The notes under the pieces: model-generated
What the model was told of the DNA's origin: nothing
What the model saw: only the letters and a program-made list of their open reading frames with translations
The model's database searches: none
Part shown: one piece after another, positions 33,685 through 42,380 of the stretch
Numbering within the stretch: the first letter of the stretch is position 1
Layout of the letters: every line of letters starts with the position of its first letter
Translations under genes and position numbers: made by a program
Assembly: GCA_016715815.1 (NCBI GenBank)
Contig: JADJXN010000001.1
Location: forward strand, 504,001 to 568,000
DNA length: 64,000 nucleotides
Direction: 5' to 3'
Source: Oligoflexia bacterium
Lineage (GTDB): Bacteria > Bdellovibrionota > Bdellovibrionia > JABDDW01

Positions 33685-34433
33685 GGCAAAACATGGCTAG
33701 TGTTATACCTCTTACCCCAGTTGCAAAAATATTAATTATAATTAGTGTATCTGTTTGGTTTATAGGCCAAGTCATACTAGAGCAATATGTATTGCCCCAA
33801 CCATTTGTGTCAGCCTGGCTGTCTTTAAGCCCTATTAGTTTTTTAAGAGATTATTTTATTTGGCAACCACTTACTTATCTTTTTGTGAGTGATTTAAGTG
33901 TTTTTACTTTTATTTTCAATCTGCTTTTAATTTGGTGGTTAGGAAGTGAGCTTGAGAGGTTTTGGGGTTCGCGCTTTTTTGCCACCTACTTTTTAGTTTG
34001 TGGTGTTGTAGCGGCAATTTTGTACTCAGGTTGCGCACTCATTTATTCCATATTAACTACACAAGCCCAACTTTTGACCTACCCACTTATGGGCCCCCAA
34101 GCTAGCTTATTTGGCTTAATGGTGGCTTATGCCATGATCTTTGGTGAGAGAATTGTCTATTTTATGTTCCTTTTCCCAATGAGAGCTAAGTATTTTGTGC
34201 TGATTTTAGCAGCCATTGAAATTCTAATGGTACTAAACCGTGGTTCAGGCTATGGGCGCATGACAAGCTTTTCCCATATACTGGGGCTTGTTGTAGGTTT
34301 TATCTTTCTGAAATTATTACCTTTTATTCAAAATAGGGCGCTGGTTAGAAAAAAGAAGTCTCAAAAATTGAAACTTGTGGTAAATAATGAGACGGATTTT
34401 AACAAGGATAATAAACCAAAATATTGGAATTAG
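33681..34433 (+). CDS. Rhomboid-like membrane protein, catalytic Ser apparently lost
   Basis: The 250-aa protein has about six hydrophobic segments and rhomboid landmarks: FNLLLIWWLGSELERFWGSRFF (cf. N-x-x-x-L-x-x-x-G-x-x-L-E-x-x-x-G), and the helix-6-type SHILGLVVGFIF with the His. Where active rhomboids have G-x-S-G-A-x-F-G it reads GPQASLFG, so the nucleophile position is Gln by the most natural alignment. It is therefore probably an inactive, iRhom/derlin-like homologue, or the Ser two residues on has taken over. The basic C-terminal tail is cytoplasmic. ATGA overlap with mce. Confidence 0.75.
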   Translation: MRQNMASVIPLTPVAKILIIISVSVWFIGQVILEQYVLPQPFVSAWLSLSPISFLRDYFIWQPLTYLFVSDLSVFTFIFNLLLIWWLGSELERFWGSRFFATYFLVCGVVAAILYSGCALIYSILTTQAQLLTYPLMGPQASLFGLMVAYAMIFGERIVYFMFLFPMRAKYFVLILAAIEILMVLNRGSGYGRMTSFSHILGLVVGFIFLKLLPFIQNRALVRKKKSQKLKLVVNNETDFNKDNKPKYWN

Positions 34434-34445
34434 GAGTCAATAAAG

Positions 34446-34622
34446 ATGAAAAAAGCACAAGTGACACCTTTTGAGTACGACACACGGATGGTTGAGTGGA
34501 ATTTAAAACACGAAGTTATCACAAAAGACCAACTTGATAAGCATTTAAAATCTTTAAACGATGATGTTTCAAATTGCGAGCCCCTTCACATTGATGAAGA
34601 GGCACAAATTCCACAGCAATAA
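34446..34622 (+). CDS. Small conserved-looking acidic protein (58 aa)
   Basis: A 58-aa ORF with no recognised domain: charged and soluble, starting MKKAQVTPFEYDTR and ending EEAQIPQQ. AGGAG at 34432-34436 lies nine bases before the ATG, it sits in the operon between the rhomboid-like gene and ssb (25 bp), and no longer ORF competes, all of which support translation. One Cys and no membrane segment. Confidence 0.65.
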   Translation: MKKAQVTPFEYDTRMVEWNLKHEVITKDQLDKHLKSLNDDVSNCEPLHIDEEAQIPQQ

Positions 34623-34647
34623 TTTTTAAAGTAATAGGGGGTAAACA

Positions 34648-35091
34648 ATGTCAGGTGTAAATAAAGTTATTATAGTAGGTCGTCTTGGTGGGGATCCAGA
34701 ATTAAGATACACTCCAGGTGGGCAGGCCGTGGCTCGTTTAAGTGTGGCTACAAGTGAAAATTGGACCGATAAACAAGGCCAAAAACAAGAGCGTACCGAA
34801 TGGCACCGAGTAGTGGTGTGGGGTAAGCTTGCTGAAATTTGTGGTCAGCATTTATCAAAGGGACGTCAAGTTTATGTTGAGGGGCGCCTTCAAACAAGAA
34901 GCTGGGATGACAAAACTTCAGGACAGAAAAAATACTCCACAGAAATTAATGCTCAAACAGTTCAATTCTTAGGTTCTGCCGGCGCATCAGCTGGTGGTGG
35001 AGCTGTCAGTGGTGCAGATAAGTCTGATTCTTCTGATGTAGATTTTGTGCCAGAGCCAGCATTCGACTCAAACGAAGAAATTCCGTTTTAA
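34648..35091 (+). CDS. ssb: Single-stranded DNA-binding protein
   Basis: SSB coats single-stranded DNA in replication and repair. The 147-aa protein has the OB-fold (residues 1-110) with NKVIIVGRLGGDPELRYTPGG, TEWHRVVVWGKLAE and YVEGRLQTRSW, a Gly/Ser-rich linker, and the C-terminal acidic tip DSNEEIPF that recruits partner proteins. A GGGGG-type ribosome-binding site precedes the ATG. It ends one base from the convergent L,D-transpeptidase stop. Confidence 0.97.
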   Translation: MSGVNKVIIVGRLGGDPELRYTPGGQAVARLSVATSENWTDKQGQKQERTEWHRVVVWGKLAEICGQHLSKGRQVYVEGRLQTRSWDDKTSGQKKYSTEINAQTVQFLGSAGASAGGGAVSGADKSDSSDVDFVPEPAFDSNEEIPF

Positions 35092-35092
35092 A

Positions 35093-36022
35093 CTAATAAA
35101 TGGCAGCAGTTTTTTTGCTTAAATCAGGGGCTTGTTCCCAAAACTCGCCAATGATTTTAAAGCCATCAGCAACTTTTTTTAGGTAAAGGATTTTTTCACC
35201 AAAATCAGCATGTTCAGGGCTTGAATAGTCTTGGTAGAATTTAGCGACAATGTTGCCATTATGTTCTAAAACTTGTGGTTCAGTTAGCTTAATTGAAATT
35301 TCTGAATATTTTTGAGCAAGCTCAGTTTTATATTCCTTGTTTTTTTTAAGATTCATTTTACCAAATTTAAAATCAGGATGATAAAAGCTTATATACTGCT
35401 CAATATTTTTAGACTGCCAACTTGACTTCCATTCACTTAAAGTTCGCTTTAACTTTTCTTTTTCCTGGCTGGCTTTATCTAAACCTACCCAATTAATTTG
35501 ATTAAAAATTAAAATCGGTGTGTGCTTAATTCTAATTTCAGGCTCAAGCTTTTTAATGGTCTCGTTTCTTACTACAACACAACCCTGGCTTCCTCTTTCC
35601 AGGCTTACAGTATCAGCGATAGCATGAAGCCAGATGCCATAACCGCTTTTACCACTAAGGCGGTCAAAAAAGTTTGGGTAATCTGTCACAAAAGCCATAA
35701 ACCCATATTTTTCAAAGTTAAGTTGGGTAGTATCGATTTGTTTTTCAAAAAAATATATTCCCTCAGGTGTACGGTTATCCCCTGTGGAGTGTTTATCCCC
35801 TGGCTTTTTGCCTAAATCAGCATCATATTCAGCTGCAACCTGAGGTTTATTATCTACGTATTTAATCAAAAAGAGCTTCTTTTTAGATTTATCGACAAAT
35901 ATGGCAGTGTCTGAGAACACCCCTGGAACCAAGGATACAAAACCCTCAGGTACTAGGTTTCTATATTCATTAGCATGGCTTACAACAGCAAATGTTAGTA
36001 AAACTGTTAATACTTTAAACAT
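35093..36022 (-). CDS. L,D-transpeptidase (YkuD) with C-terminal NTF2-like domain
   Basis: Secreted peptidoglycan-modifying enzyme. The 309-aa precursor has a signal peptide (MFKVLTVLLTFAVVSHA), a YkuD domain (about 38-175) with GIWLHAIAD and the catalytic Cys148 in S-Q-G-C, and a C-terminal NTF2/SnoaL-like domain (about 190-295). The usual R after S-x-G-C-x-R is replaced by V-V-V-R. L,D-transpeptidases make 3-3 cross-links or attach ligands to diaminopimelate; in Bdellovibrio relatives many such enzymes modify self or prey wall. Start and signal peptide are clear. The gene stands alone. Confidence 0.88.
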   Translation of the reverse strand: MFKVLTVLLTFAVVSHANEYRNLVPEGFVSLVPGVFSDTAIFVDKSKKKLFLIKYVDNKPQVAAEYDADLGKKPGDKHSTGDNRTPEGIYFFEKQIDTTQLNFEKYGFMAFVTDYPNFFDRLSGKSGYGIWLHAIADTVSLERGSQGCVVVRNETIKKLEPEIRIKHTPILIFNQINWVGLDKASQEKEKLKRTLSEWKSSWQSKNIEQYISFYHPDFKFGKMNLKKNKEYKTELAQKYSEISIKLTEPQVLEHNGNIVAKFYQDYSSPEHADFGEKILYLKKVADGFKIIGEFWEQAPDLSKKTAAIY

Positions 36023-36128
36023 TCTATTTAAGTTTCGGCTGGTTAGTTAAAAAAATCAAAAAATTTACTTAAAAAAAACCCCCTAAAATCATCATGAAAT
36101 TAGACCTTCGTCCGATATAGTAATTGTT

Positions 36129-36659
36129 ATGGCAGAAGAGAATAAAGAAGAAAAAAAGGAAGAACCTAAAAAAGAGGGGCCAACCCTTGCCGAAAGGCTA
36201 CCTCAAATACTCATGAATGCCTTTATAGGACTTAATTGCTTTATTATGCTAGGTGGCACGATTATGATCTATAAAATTAAGATTTTAGATAAGAGAGTAC
36301 CTATTACAGAAGAAAATCAAAAAGCAGCGCTTAATGAAGACAGACTTATTAGAGAAGAAGCTAATGTACGCTTTACCTTTGACCGCTTCATTGTCAATCT
36401 TGATGAAAAACCTCGCAAGCTTGTTAATACCACAATAGAGCTAGAAATGCTTAATGAAGACGGCTATGTGGAGGTTGTTGAGAAAACACCTGTTGCTAGA
36501 GATGAGATTGTTAAAATTATTAACTCTAAAAAATATAGAGATATTGAATCCATTCAGGGAAAGCTTTTATTAAAAGACCAGATTATGACGGCCATGAATC
36601 AGCTTTTATTAAAAGGCACAGTACGTGACGTTTATTTCTCAGAATTTGTTGTTCAGTAA
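36129..36659 (+). CDS. FliL-like flagellar basal-body-associated protein
   Basis: FliL is an inner-membrane protein that surrounds the stator and supports torque. The 176-aa protein has a charged N-terminal tail, one membrane segment (about 27-47) and a periplasmic FliL domain with RFTFDRFIVNLDEKPRKLVNTTIELEM and a C-terminal GTVRDVYFSEFVVQ. No other flagellar gene is nearby, so it may be a secondary copy. There is no Shine-Dalgarno; TCCGATAT (36111-36118), resembling a sigma-28 -10 element, ends 10 bp before the ATG. Confidence 0.75.
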   Translation: MAEENKEEKKEEPKKEGPTLAERLPQILMNAFIGLNCFIMLGGTIMIYKIKILDKRVPITEENQKAALNEDRLIREEANVRFTFDRFIVNLDEKPRKLVNTTIELEMLNEDGYVEVVEKTPVARDEIVKIINSKKYRDIESIQGKLLLKDQIMTAMNQLLLKGTVRDVYFSEFVVQ

Positions 36660-36668
36660 CAAAAAGAT

Positions 36669-37619
36669 TTAAGGTCCTTTAGTAATTTGAGGAATTCCAT
36701 AAAAACTACTTCCAGTAATTTTTAAACTATATGTATTTTGCGCTACCAAATAACTTTGCAATAAGCCTAAGTAGCTAGACAATTTTTGCTTTAATACTTC
36801 GCTCATTGTAAATTTTAAATTTAAATCAAAACCACCGGGTTGCATACTTACTAATGTTCCACTTTTTATTACATTTAAGTTAATCCGTCCACTTAGCTGT
36901 CCCGTAAGGTCTTGACCAGTACCACCAAAGCTGAATTTTGATATGTTTAAATTTCCGTTTTCCGATTTGGCCTCTAAAATGAGCTTATTTAAAGAAATTT
37001 TTGGTATGTTTATAGGTAGACCTTGCATAACAATATCAGTTTCATCAAGGACTAATTTATCAATATTTAGTTTTAAATCACTCTTAGGCTGCTCTGTGAA
37101 ATCAACATCTACTAATGAGCTTATTTCACCTTGAGCAATTCCATTAACTTGAAGGCTTGAGTCAAAAAGTTGAATTAAGTTTTCTAATTTTAACCCTTCA
37201 AAGTTTAAATCCAATTTTTGCTTTCTATTACCATTTTTATTTTTTTCAGCTCCTCTGGTGGTAATACTAAAATCTCCACCTAAAAAGTTCTCGGCAAATA
37301 AACTAATACCTGGTTTAAAAGTAATAATCCCTAAAATACTTGGACGTGCTATCAGCTCGCCTGCCTTCAAAATAGGAATACCTGGGGTTTCTAAAATAAC
37401 TTCAGATAAAGTAATGCCAGGACTTGGAATAATATTTAAATTTAGTCTATCAAAACTAACAAAAACTTGTCCTTGTGTTGCTTCTGAAACCTTAGCGGAG
37501 ACTAAATCTCCTAAATCATTAAATGGAAAAAATAAGTATAAAAAAATGATAAATAAAAACATTCCAAGCATTATTTTTGACTTTTGCTTTCTAAAAAAGC
37601 CAAAAAAGCTACTTAGCAT
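36669..37619 (-). CDS. gspN: Type II secretion system protein N
   Basis: The 316-aa protein has an N-terminal basic segment and membrane helix (about 14-33), then a long periplasmic beta-rich AsmA/GspN-like region (LDLNFEGLKLENLIQLF, LKLNIDKLVLDETDI, LTGQLSGRINLNVI) and a C-terminal KITGSSFYGIPQITKG. Deltaproteobacterial-type GspN is longer and more AsmA-like than the gammaproteobacterial form. It is the last gene of the gspC-N operon and overlaps gspM by 11 bp. Confidence 0.82.
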   Translation of the reverse strand: MLSSFFGFFRKQKSKIMLGMFLFIIFLYLFFPFNDLGDLVSAKVSEATQGQVFVSFDRLNLNIIPSPGITLSEVILETPGIPILKAGELIARPSILGIITFKPGISLFAENFLGGDFSITTRGAEKNKNGNRKQKLDLNFEGLKLENLIQLFDSSLQVNGIAQGEISSLVDVDFTEQPKSDLKLNIDKLVLDETDIVMQGLPINIPKISLNKLILEAKSENGNLNISKFSFGGTGQDLTGQLSGRINLNVIKSGTLVSMQPGGFDLNLKFTMSEVLKQKLSSYLGLLQSYLVAQNTYSLKITGSSFYGIPQITKGP

Positions 37620-38241
37620 TTGTGGAAACCTTCTGAGTTGATTTGGGAGTAAAATTAATAAGTCTTAATTTTAAATCATAATAGTGAGGGTCTTTTTGTT
37701 CAGCTATAAGTTCAAAATCTTCAACCTTTAAACTTTTATCAACCTGTTCTAATTCATAGGCAATGTTAAGGGCTTGCTTAACTGTCACATGTTGTATGAA
37801 GTACCTTATTCCATTTACTTCAACATCTTGTAGTGTGCTTTTATTATCAGCACTGGCTTCTCTTATTTGAGAGGTTGTTACCCCTTGAGCAATGATTTTT
37901 TGATCCATTGTGCCTTTAAAATTTATTGGAGCTTGTGCTGTAGGAACATTTGGAATCTGAGAAAATTCCCTTTGTAATTTTAAAAATTCTTTTACGGCAT
38001 AACGTCTATCGCTAAATTCATTGTTTTGATCTAGGGAATCTAAAATATTTGTTACTGGCATCCAAAGTAAGAACATTGAAACTAATAAATAAGAAAAGTA
38101 TTTTACAAGCTTTTGTGTGTTTGGTGGTAGTTCCTCATACTGGTCTTTTAATTTAATATATAGTTCACTTTCTTGCTGTTCGGCAAGTAGTGCACTTAGT
38201 CTTTCCTTTAAATTTTCAAAAAATTCTTTCAACGCACTCAT
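37609..38241 (-). CDS. gspM: Type II secretion system protein M-like
   Basis: Called mainly from position and topology. The 210-aa protein has a cytoplasmic amphipathic N-terminus (about 1-48), one membrane helix (about 49-66) and a periplasmic ferredoxin-like region with a heptad-like stretch, as for GspM/PilO-type assembly platform proteins. It directly follows gspL with a 4-bp overlap and precedes gspN. Its sequence is too divergent for a firm motif, so it could equally be called PilO-like. Confidence 0.65.
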   Translation of the reverse strand: MSALKEFFENLKERLSALLAEQQESELYIKLKDQYEELPPNTQKLVKYFSYLLVSMFLLWMPVTNILDSLDQNNEFSDRRYAVKEFLKLQREFSQIPNVPTAQAPINFKGTMDQKIIAQGVTTSQIREASADNKSTLQDVEVNGIRYFIQHVTVKQALNIAYELEQVDKSLKVEDFELIAEQKDPHYYDLKLRLINFTPKSTQKVSTNAK

Positions 38242-39875
38242 TGAGCATCCTTTGCCTTATTGCGCTTATAATTCATTGAAACTTGGAAGAAATATTTTCC
38301 TGTATCAGCTTTCGGAGCAGGGCCAATTTTAAGTTGAGATAGTTGTGGAACTTGGCTGAGCTTTCTTTGTAACAAGCTAAATTCATCTTTGTTAGCAACA
38401 GTTCCTTCAAGTGAGACATTTTCCCCATTAATTTTAAAATATGTAATATCTAGTTTAATCTGGTTTTTTGAAGGCACGCTTGAAGAAATGTGTTTCATAA
38501 TTTCTATAGCGGAAAGCATTTGATTGTACTTAATAATTTTCTTTTTAGACTCAAGCTCAACCATTTTTTCTTTCACAAATTTTTTAATGGCCTCTGGTTT
38601 TGCTTGTGCCTTAGTTAAGCCTAAAGTGTTTGATTTTGATTGGTCACTAATAAGTTGGTCAATGGCCGCAAGATTACTTTCTGTAAAAGAATATCGCATA
38701 AAGCTGTAAATAAAAAAGATACTAAAAACAACAAGGGAGGATAAAATAACACTCTTATTTTTTTCATAGAAAGCCTTTAAGCTTTGACTTTGTTTAACAA
38801 ACTCATTTTTTCTTAAATTAATAGCAGGGCTGGTGGGCTTTCTAACTCCTTCAATGGCAAGTCCTATAGCTACTGCGGCTACTTTTTCAGATTGAGGGGA
38901 TAAAGCAATTTCCGAAGATAAAAAAGAAGGTAGTGAGTGTTTAATAACACACGAGACTTCAGTTTCTTTTGTAATGTAGGCATTTAAATTTATAAGCCCA
39001 CACATTCCACCTGAGAGAAAAATATTTCTGTAATTTAATTTATTTTCAGCTTTAAGATCAATCATGGTTCTTTTAACTTCTGAGATGAGAATATTTAAAC
39101 CATCAGAAATAACTTGGCTAAAGGCGATTTGATCTTCATCAGCTCCTTCATGGGAAGTTAATACAAAACCATTGTCCTTCACTCCTTTAAGGGCTTCTAA
39201 ATGTGGAATTTCATATGCTCGGCTTACATTGGTGACTAAGTCATAACCACCAAAATAAACTGCACGTGAGCTGCAAAGGGCTCCATTTTTTGTTACGTTT
39301 ATAATGGTTTTTTTATAACCAATGTGAAGGTAAATATCTGAAACTGCAAAAGCATCTTCTGCTTGTTGATTAAAAACCTCTGAGGTTTCAATTAAATTTG
39401 AAAGTGCAATACCATCAACTGAAATAATATCAGCATCAATTCCGCAATCATCTAAGAGCTCAAGAATTTCCTTTACATGTTTTTTATGTGCTGCAATTGC
39501 TAAAACATGACTTGAATTTTGGGTCTGAGATATTTTTCTAAAATCAAAAATGGCTTGTTCGTTATTTAATGGAATATTGTCTTCTAACTCAAAGGGAAGA
39601 CTTTGAATTATTTTTCTTTTTTCAATAAATGGAAAATCTAATACTCTTGAGACAACAAGTTCTGAACCCAAGGCTAAGACAAACTTTGTTTGTAGCGGAT
39701 CATATTTGGCTGCAATGTCTTTTAATTTTTGAACTTTTTCAAACCTAATATCTATGCCTTGTTCATGGTTAAGCTCTACTTCATAAAAATCTTTCAATGT
39801 GATGGTATTTTTATGGGCAGCAATCTCTGCTACTTTGATACTGTAATTACCGATGTCTATACCTATGATGCGCAT
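38238..39875 (-). CDS. gspL: Type II secretion GspL with PilM-like actin-fold domain
   Basis: The 545-aa inner-membrane platform protein couples the ATPase GspE to the periplasm. The N-terminal 340 residues form an actin-like PilM/GspL domain starting IIGIDIGNYSIKVAEI, with the phosphate-1 motif D-I-G-x-x-S-I-K preserved, unlike classical GspL. SGGMCGLINL matches the adenosine-motif region. A membrane helix (about 373-391) leads to a PilN-like periplasmic ferredoxin-like domain (about 440-535). It therefore resembles a PilM-PilN fusion. Preceded directly by gspK. Confidence 0.82.
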   Translation of the reverse strand: MRIIGIDIGNYSIKVAEIAAHKNTITLKDFYEVELNHEQGIDIRFEKVQKLKDIAAKYDPLQTKFVLALGSELVVSRVLDFPFIEKRKIIQSLPFELEDNIPLNNEQAIFDFRKISQTQNSSHVLAIAAHKKHVKEILELLDDCGIDADIISVDGIALSNLIETSEVFNQQAEDAFAVSDIYLHIGYKKTIINVTKNGALCSSRAVYFGGYDLVTNVSRAYEIPHLEALKGVKDNGFVLTSHEGADEDQIAFSQVISDGLNILISEVKRTMIDLKAENKLNYRNIFLSGGMCGLINLNAYITKETEVSCVIKHSLPSFLSSEIALSPQSEKVAAVAIGLAIEGVRKPTSPAINLRKNEFVKQSQSLKAFYEKNKSVILSSLVVFSIFFIYSFMRYSFTESNLAAIDQLISDQSKSNTLGLTKAQAKPEAIKKFVKEKMVELESKKKIIKYNQMLSAIEIMKHISSSVPSKNQIKLDITYFKINGENVSLEGTVANKDEFSLLQRKLSQVPQLSQLKIGPAPKADTGKYFFQVSMNYKRNKAKDAQ

Positions 39876-41078
39876 CTAATATTCCTGCCAAAATACAATT
39901 TGTGGTGGTCCACTCGGCAAAGAACTTGGCTTTGGCGATGGACTTGGGCTTGGTGAAGGCTGCTGATTTGGGTTAGTCGCATTGCCTTGAGTTGGGCTAG
40001 GCGACGGTGATGGTGTTGGCAGCACTGCAACAAGCTGTTCTTTTACTTTATCAAAGTCATAGATAATCGCAAAGATTTCTCTCTGTGCTTTTTTGTAAAA
40101 ACCACGACTTTTTATCCGAAAATTGAATTCTGATTCAAAGTACAGAGGTATTGGCGGATTTTTATTAAAATTCTCTATATTAATTTTGTTTCTTAAAAAA
40201 TTTGTGAAGTCATCAATGCTTGTAAACGGACCTTGGTCTGGATCAGTGCGCCTTTGAATTATTTCATCAGCTACTTTGTCATCAATTTGCTTATCAATAC
40301 TTCTGATAACCTCTTTAGAAGCCGTGTTGACATTTATACCTTTAATTCCATAAAGGGTGATCCTTGGTAGTAAATGATTAAAAACTTCATCTGTAACACC
40401 TGCTACCATATGTAATTCATTAAGAGTTTTAAAGGGGCGGTTTGTAGGCTTTAATTTTTGATCAATGTTAAAGTAATAACTATTTTCATCCCCGCCATTT
40501 AAACTCTGAGTATCTTCGTCCATCCAATCGGTAATATTATTGACTACTTCTTCTGGCTTTAGATTTCTGTTTAAATCTGCCCAATCATCATCCTCATCAA
40601 TTTTATTTTTAATAATAGCTACAAGTTGGTTGTAGCTTGACTCTTTCAAAATTTTGGATGGAGAGATGAGATCAGTAACATCGATCTTATTACCCTCCGG
40701 CTCAATAGTTGTCATAAAGGAGCCATCCATGAGACTATTTTTAACAGCCTTATCAAATTCTTGTTTATCGACAAGTCCCATGCTTGATGCTGCATTAGGG
40801 GGCCACACTAGTGGGAAGGACCAAATCATTTCAACCATGCTTTTTTGCTGACCAGTTAAATTACCAAAGCGTTTAATAATGGTTTTATAAATTTTAATTC
40901 TTAGTAAACTTATTTTAACACCTGCTCTAGCTAGGTAGTAGGCTTTGAGCCTATCCATTTGACTTACTCCTACAGCTAATTCCACTGAGGTGTTATAACC
41001 AACTTCCACAGCTAAAAAAGTCATTATCAAAACAGCTGAAAGAGCCACTAGCATGGCAATACCCCTTTGATTTCTCAT
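39876..41078 (-). CDS. gspK: Type II secretion minor pseudopilin K
   Basis: GspK caps the pseudopilus. The 400-aa prepilin has a short leader ending N-Q-R-G before IAMLVALSAVLIMTFLAVEVG, lacking Glu at +5 as expected for GspK, and HhH-type SAM-like helices (NVNTASKEVIRSI; TDPDQGPFTSIDDF). The last 50 residues are an unusual Pro/Ser/Gln tail of repeated S-P-S-P-S-P. Overlaps gspJ by 4 bp. The tail may extend from the pseudopilus tip. Confidence 0.88.
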   Translation of the reverse strand: MRNQRGIAMLVALSAVLIMTFLAVEVGYNTSVELAVGVSQMDRLKAYYLARAGVKISLLRIKIYKTIIKRFGNLTGQQKSMVEMIWSFPLVWPPNAASSMGLVDKQEFDKAVKNSLMDGSFMTTIEPEGNKIDVTDLISPSKILKESSYNQLVAIIKNKIDEDDDWADLNRNLKPEEVVNNITDWMDEDTQSLNGGDENSYYFNIDQKLKPTNRPFKTLNELHMVAGVTDEVFNHLLPRITLYGIKGINVNTASKEVIRSIDKQIDDKVADEIIQRRTDPDQGPFTSIDDFTNFLRNKINIENFNKNPPIPLYFESEFNFRIKSRGFYKKAQREIFAIIYDFDKVKEQLVAVLPTPSPSPSPTQGNATNPNQQPSPSPSPSPKPSSLPSGPPQIVFWQEY

Positions 41079-41923
41079 CTATTAGTACCTCCAGTGCTTG
41101 GGGCGGGAGGGGTTGCGGGTACTGGGGCTTTTGGTTCTGCAAGCTTTATGGGTTCGCCTATCATATTAAGGGCTGCCACTGTAGTAATAGCACTTTTTCT
41201 TCCATCTCTTTCAACAACAATATTAATCTCAACAGCTGCCGGAAACTTTGCTAAAGTTTTTTCATCAAGTGTTTCAAAACTTTTCCATGAGCTCATCCAA
41301 GAGGAATCTGAAAGCTCAGTTATATCTGAAGGTAAAAATCTAAAATTAAGGCTTTTAACATTTTCAATGAGAACTGTTTCTTTACCTTTTTTTTCAAGAT
41401 CACCATCTAAAATAGTCGAAATACTTTTTACAAGACCCTGAGACATTTTTTTATCTTTATAGGATCTTACATTTTTTAAATAATAATTTACTACGGCTTG
41501 GTCACTTTCTTTGGAGTTTTTAATTATTCTTTCATTACTTAAAGTTGTAAATTTTAAAGAATCAGAGGTGCCTTCAAAAAAAGTAAGTTTTTCTAATGGC
41601 ACAACAGGGGCCAGGTTAGGGACGGGCTCACCAAATGGAGAGGGCTTTCCTTGAGCCTTATATTCTTTAACAATTTGATTTTTTACTAACTCATTTACAT
41701 CAACCCACTGAAAGGCAAGGTTAATATCTTTTACTAAAAGTGCAACAGTTTCTCTAAGCTGTGAGTCATCATCAATTTCTTTTTCTACTTTTGATTTTAT
41801 TTTTATACTTCTTTGAATGCTTATAGCTGTCATAGAAGACATAAAAGCCAGGATTAATATGGCAATAAGAATCTCAATAAGAGTAAAACCATGCTTAGTT
41901 GCCAAGGGGGAGCTCCTGATCAT
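41075..41923 (-). CDS. gspJ: Type II secretion minor pseudopilin J
   Basis: The 282-aa prepilin has the type III signal K-H-G/FTLIE with Glu at +5, then a hydrophobic helix ILIAILILAFMSSMTAISI and a long soluble domain. A C-terminal Pro/Ala-rich tail (EPKAPVPATPPAPSTGG) is unusual. The ATG at 41923 is preferred over the TTG at 41932. It overlaps the gspI coding end by 29 bp. Order I-J-K after H identifies it as J together with size. Confidence 0.82.
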   Translation of the reverse strand: MIRSSPLATKHGFTLIEILIAILILAFMSSMTAISIQRSIKIKSKVEKEIDDDSQLRETVALLVKDINLAFQWVDVNELVKNQIVKEYKAQGKPSPFGEPVPNLAPVVPLEKLTFFEGTSDSLKFTTLSNERIIKNSKESDQAVVNYYLKNVRSYKDKKMSQGLVKSISTILDGDLEKKGKETVLIENVKSLNFRFLPSDITELSDSSWMSSWKSFETLDEKTLAKFPAAVEINIVVERDGRKSAITTVAALNMIGEPIKLAEPKAPVPATPPAPSTGGTNR

Positions 41924-42380
41924 ACTCAACAAAAAAAGTGTTTATAGTGTATTTGACTTCTCGTTTTGCAGCCTTTTGAATAACTGTGACTGATACTTCT
42001 CTTACGGTTTTTTCAAAATAATCCTGCATTTCTTTAATTATTTTTTGAGCCATATCACCGTCGGAAGAATTTTCAGGCATTGGAAAAAGGTTGGGGAACT
42101 TAAAAGGCTGAGTTTTTATTTCCCACCGGTACTCTGGGTAATCACTTCCAAAATCTCCTTTTTCTTCTTCTGGAATCTCAAGAGCAGATTTCTTTTTATT
42201 TAATAATTCAAATTCGATAACTTTTTTTTGCAATAGCTGTGTAACAATGGAGTAAGTCCTAGCTTTTTTAATGGCTCTAAAATTGCCTCCCCAACTTTGC
42301 ATTAAAACCGTCATAGAAAAGGCTAAAATTAAAAGTGCAATTAAAACCTCAATAAGGGTAAAGCCGTTTGTATTTTTCAT
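41895..42380 (-). CDS. gspI: Type II secretion minor pseudopilin I
   Basis: The 161-aa prepilin starts with a very short leader M-K-N-T-N-G followed by FTLIEVLIALLILAFSMTVLM, cleavage after Gly6 and Glu at +5. The soluble domain is short, in line with GspI, which forms the tip complex with GspJ and GspK. Its position directly after gspH with a 4-bp overlap supports the call. Confidence 0.82.
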   Translation of the reverse strand: MKNTNGFTLIEVLIALLILAFSMTVLMQSWGGNFRAIKKARTYSIVTQLLQKKVIEFELLNKKKSALEIPEEEKGDFGSDYPEYRWEIKTQPFKFPNLFPMPENSSDGDMAQKIIKEMQDYFEKTVREVSVTVIQKAAKREVKYTINTFFVEYDQELPLGN

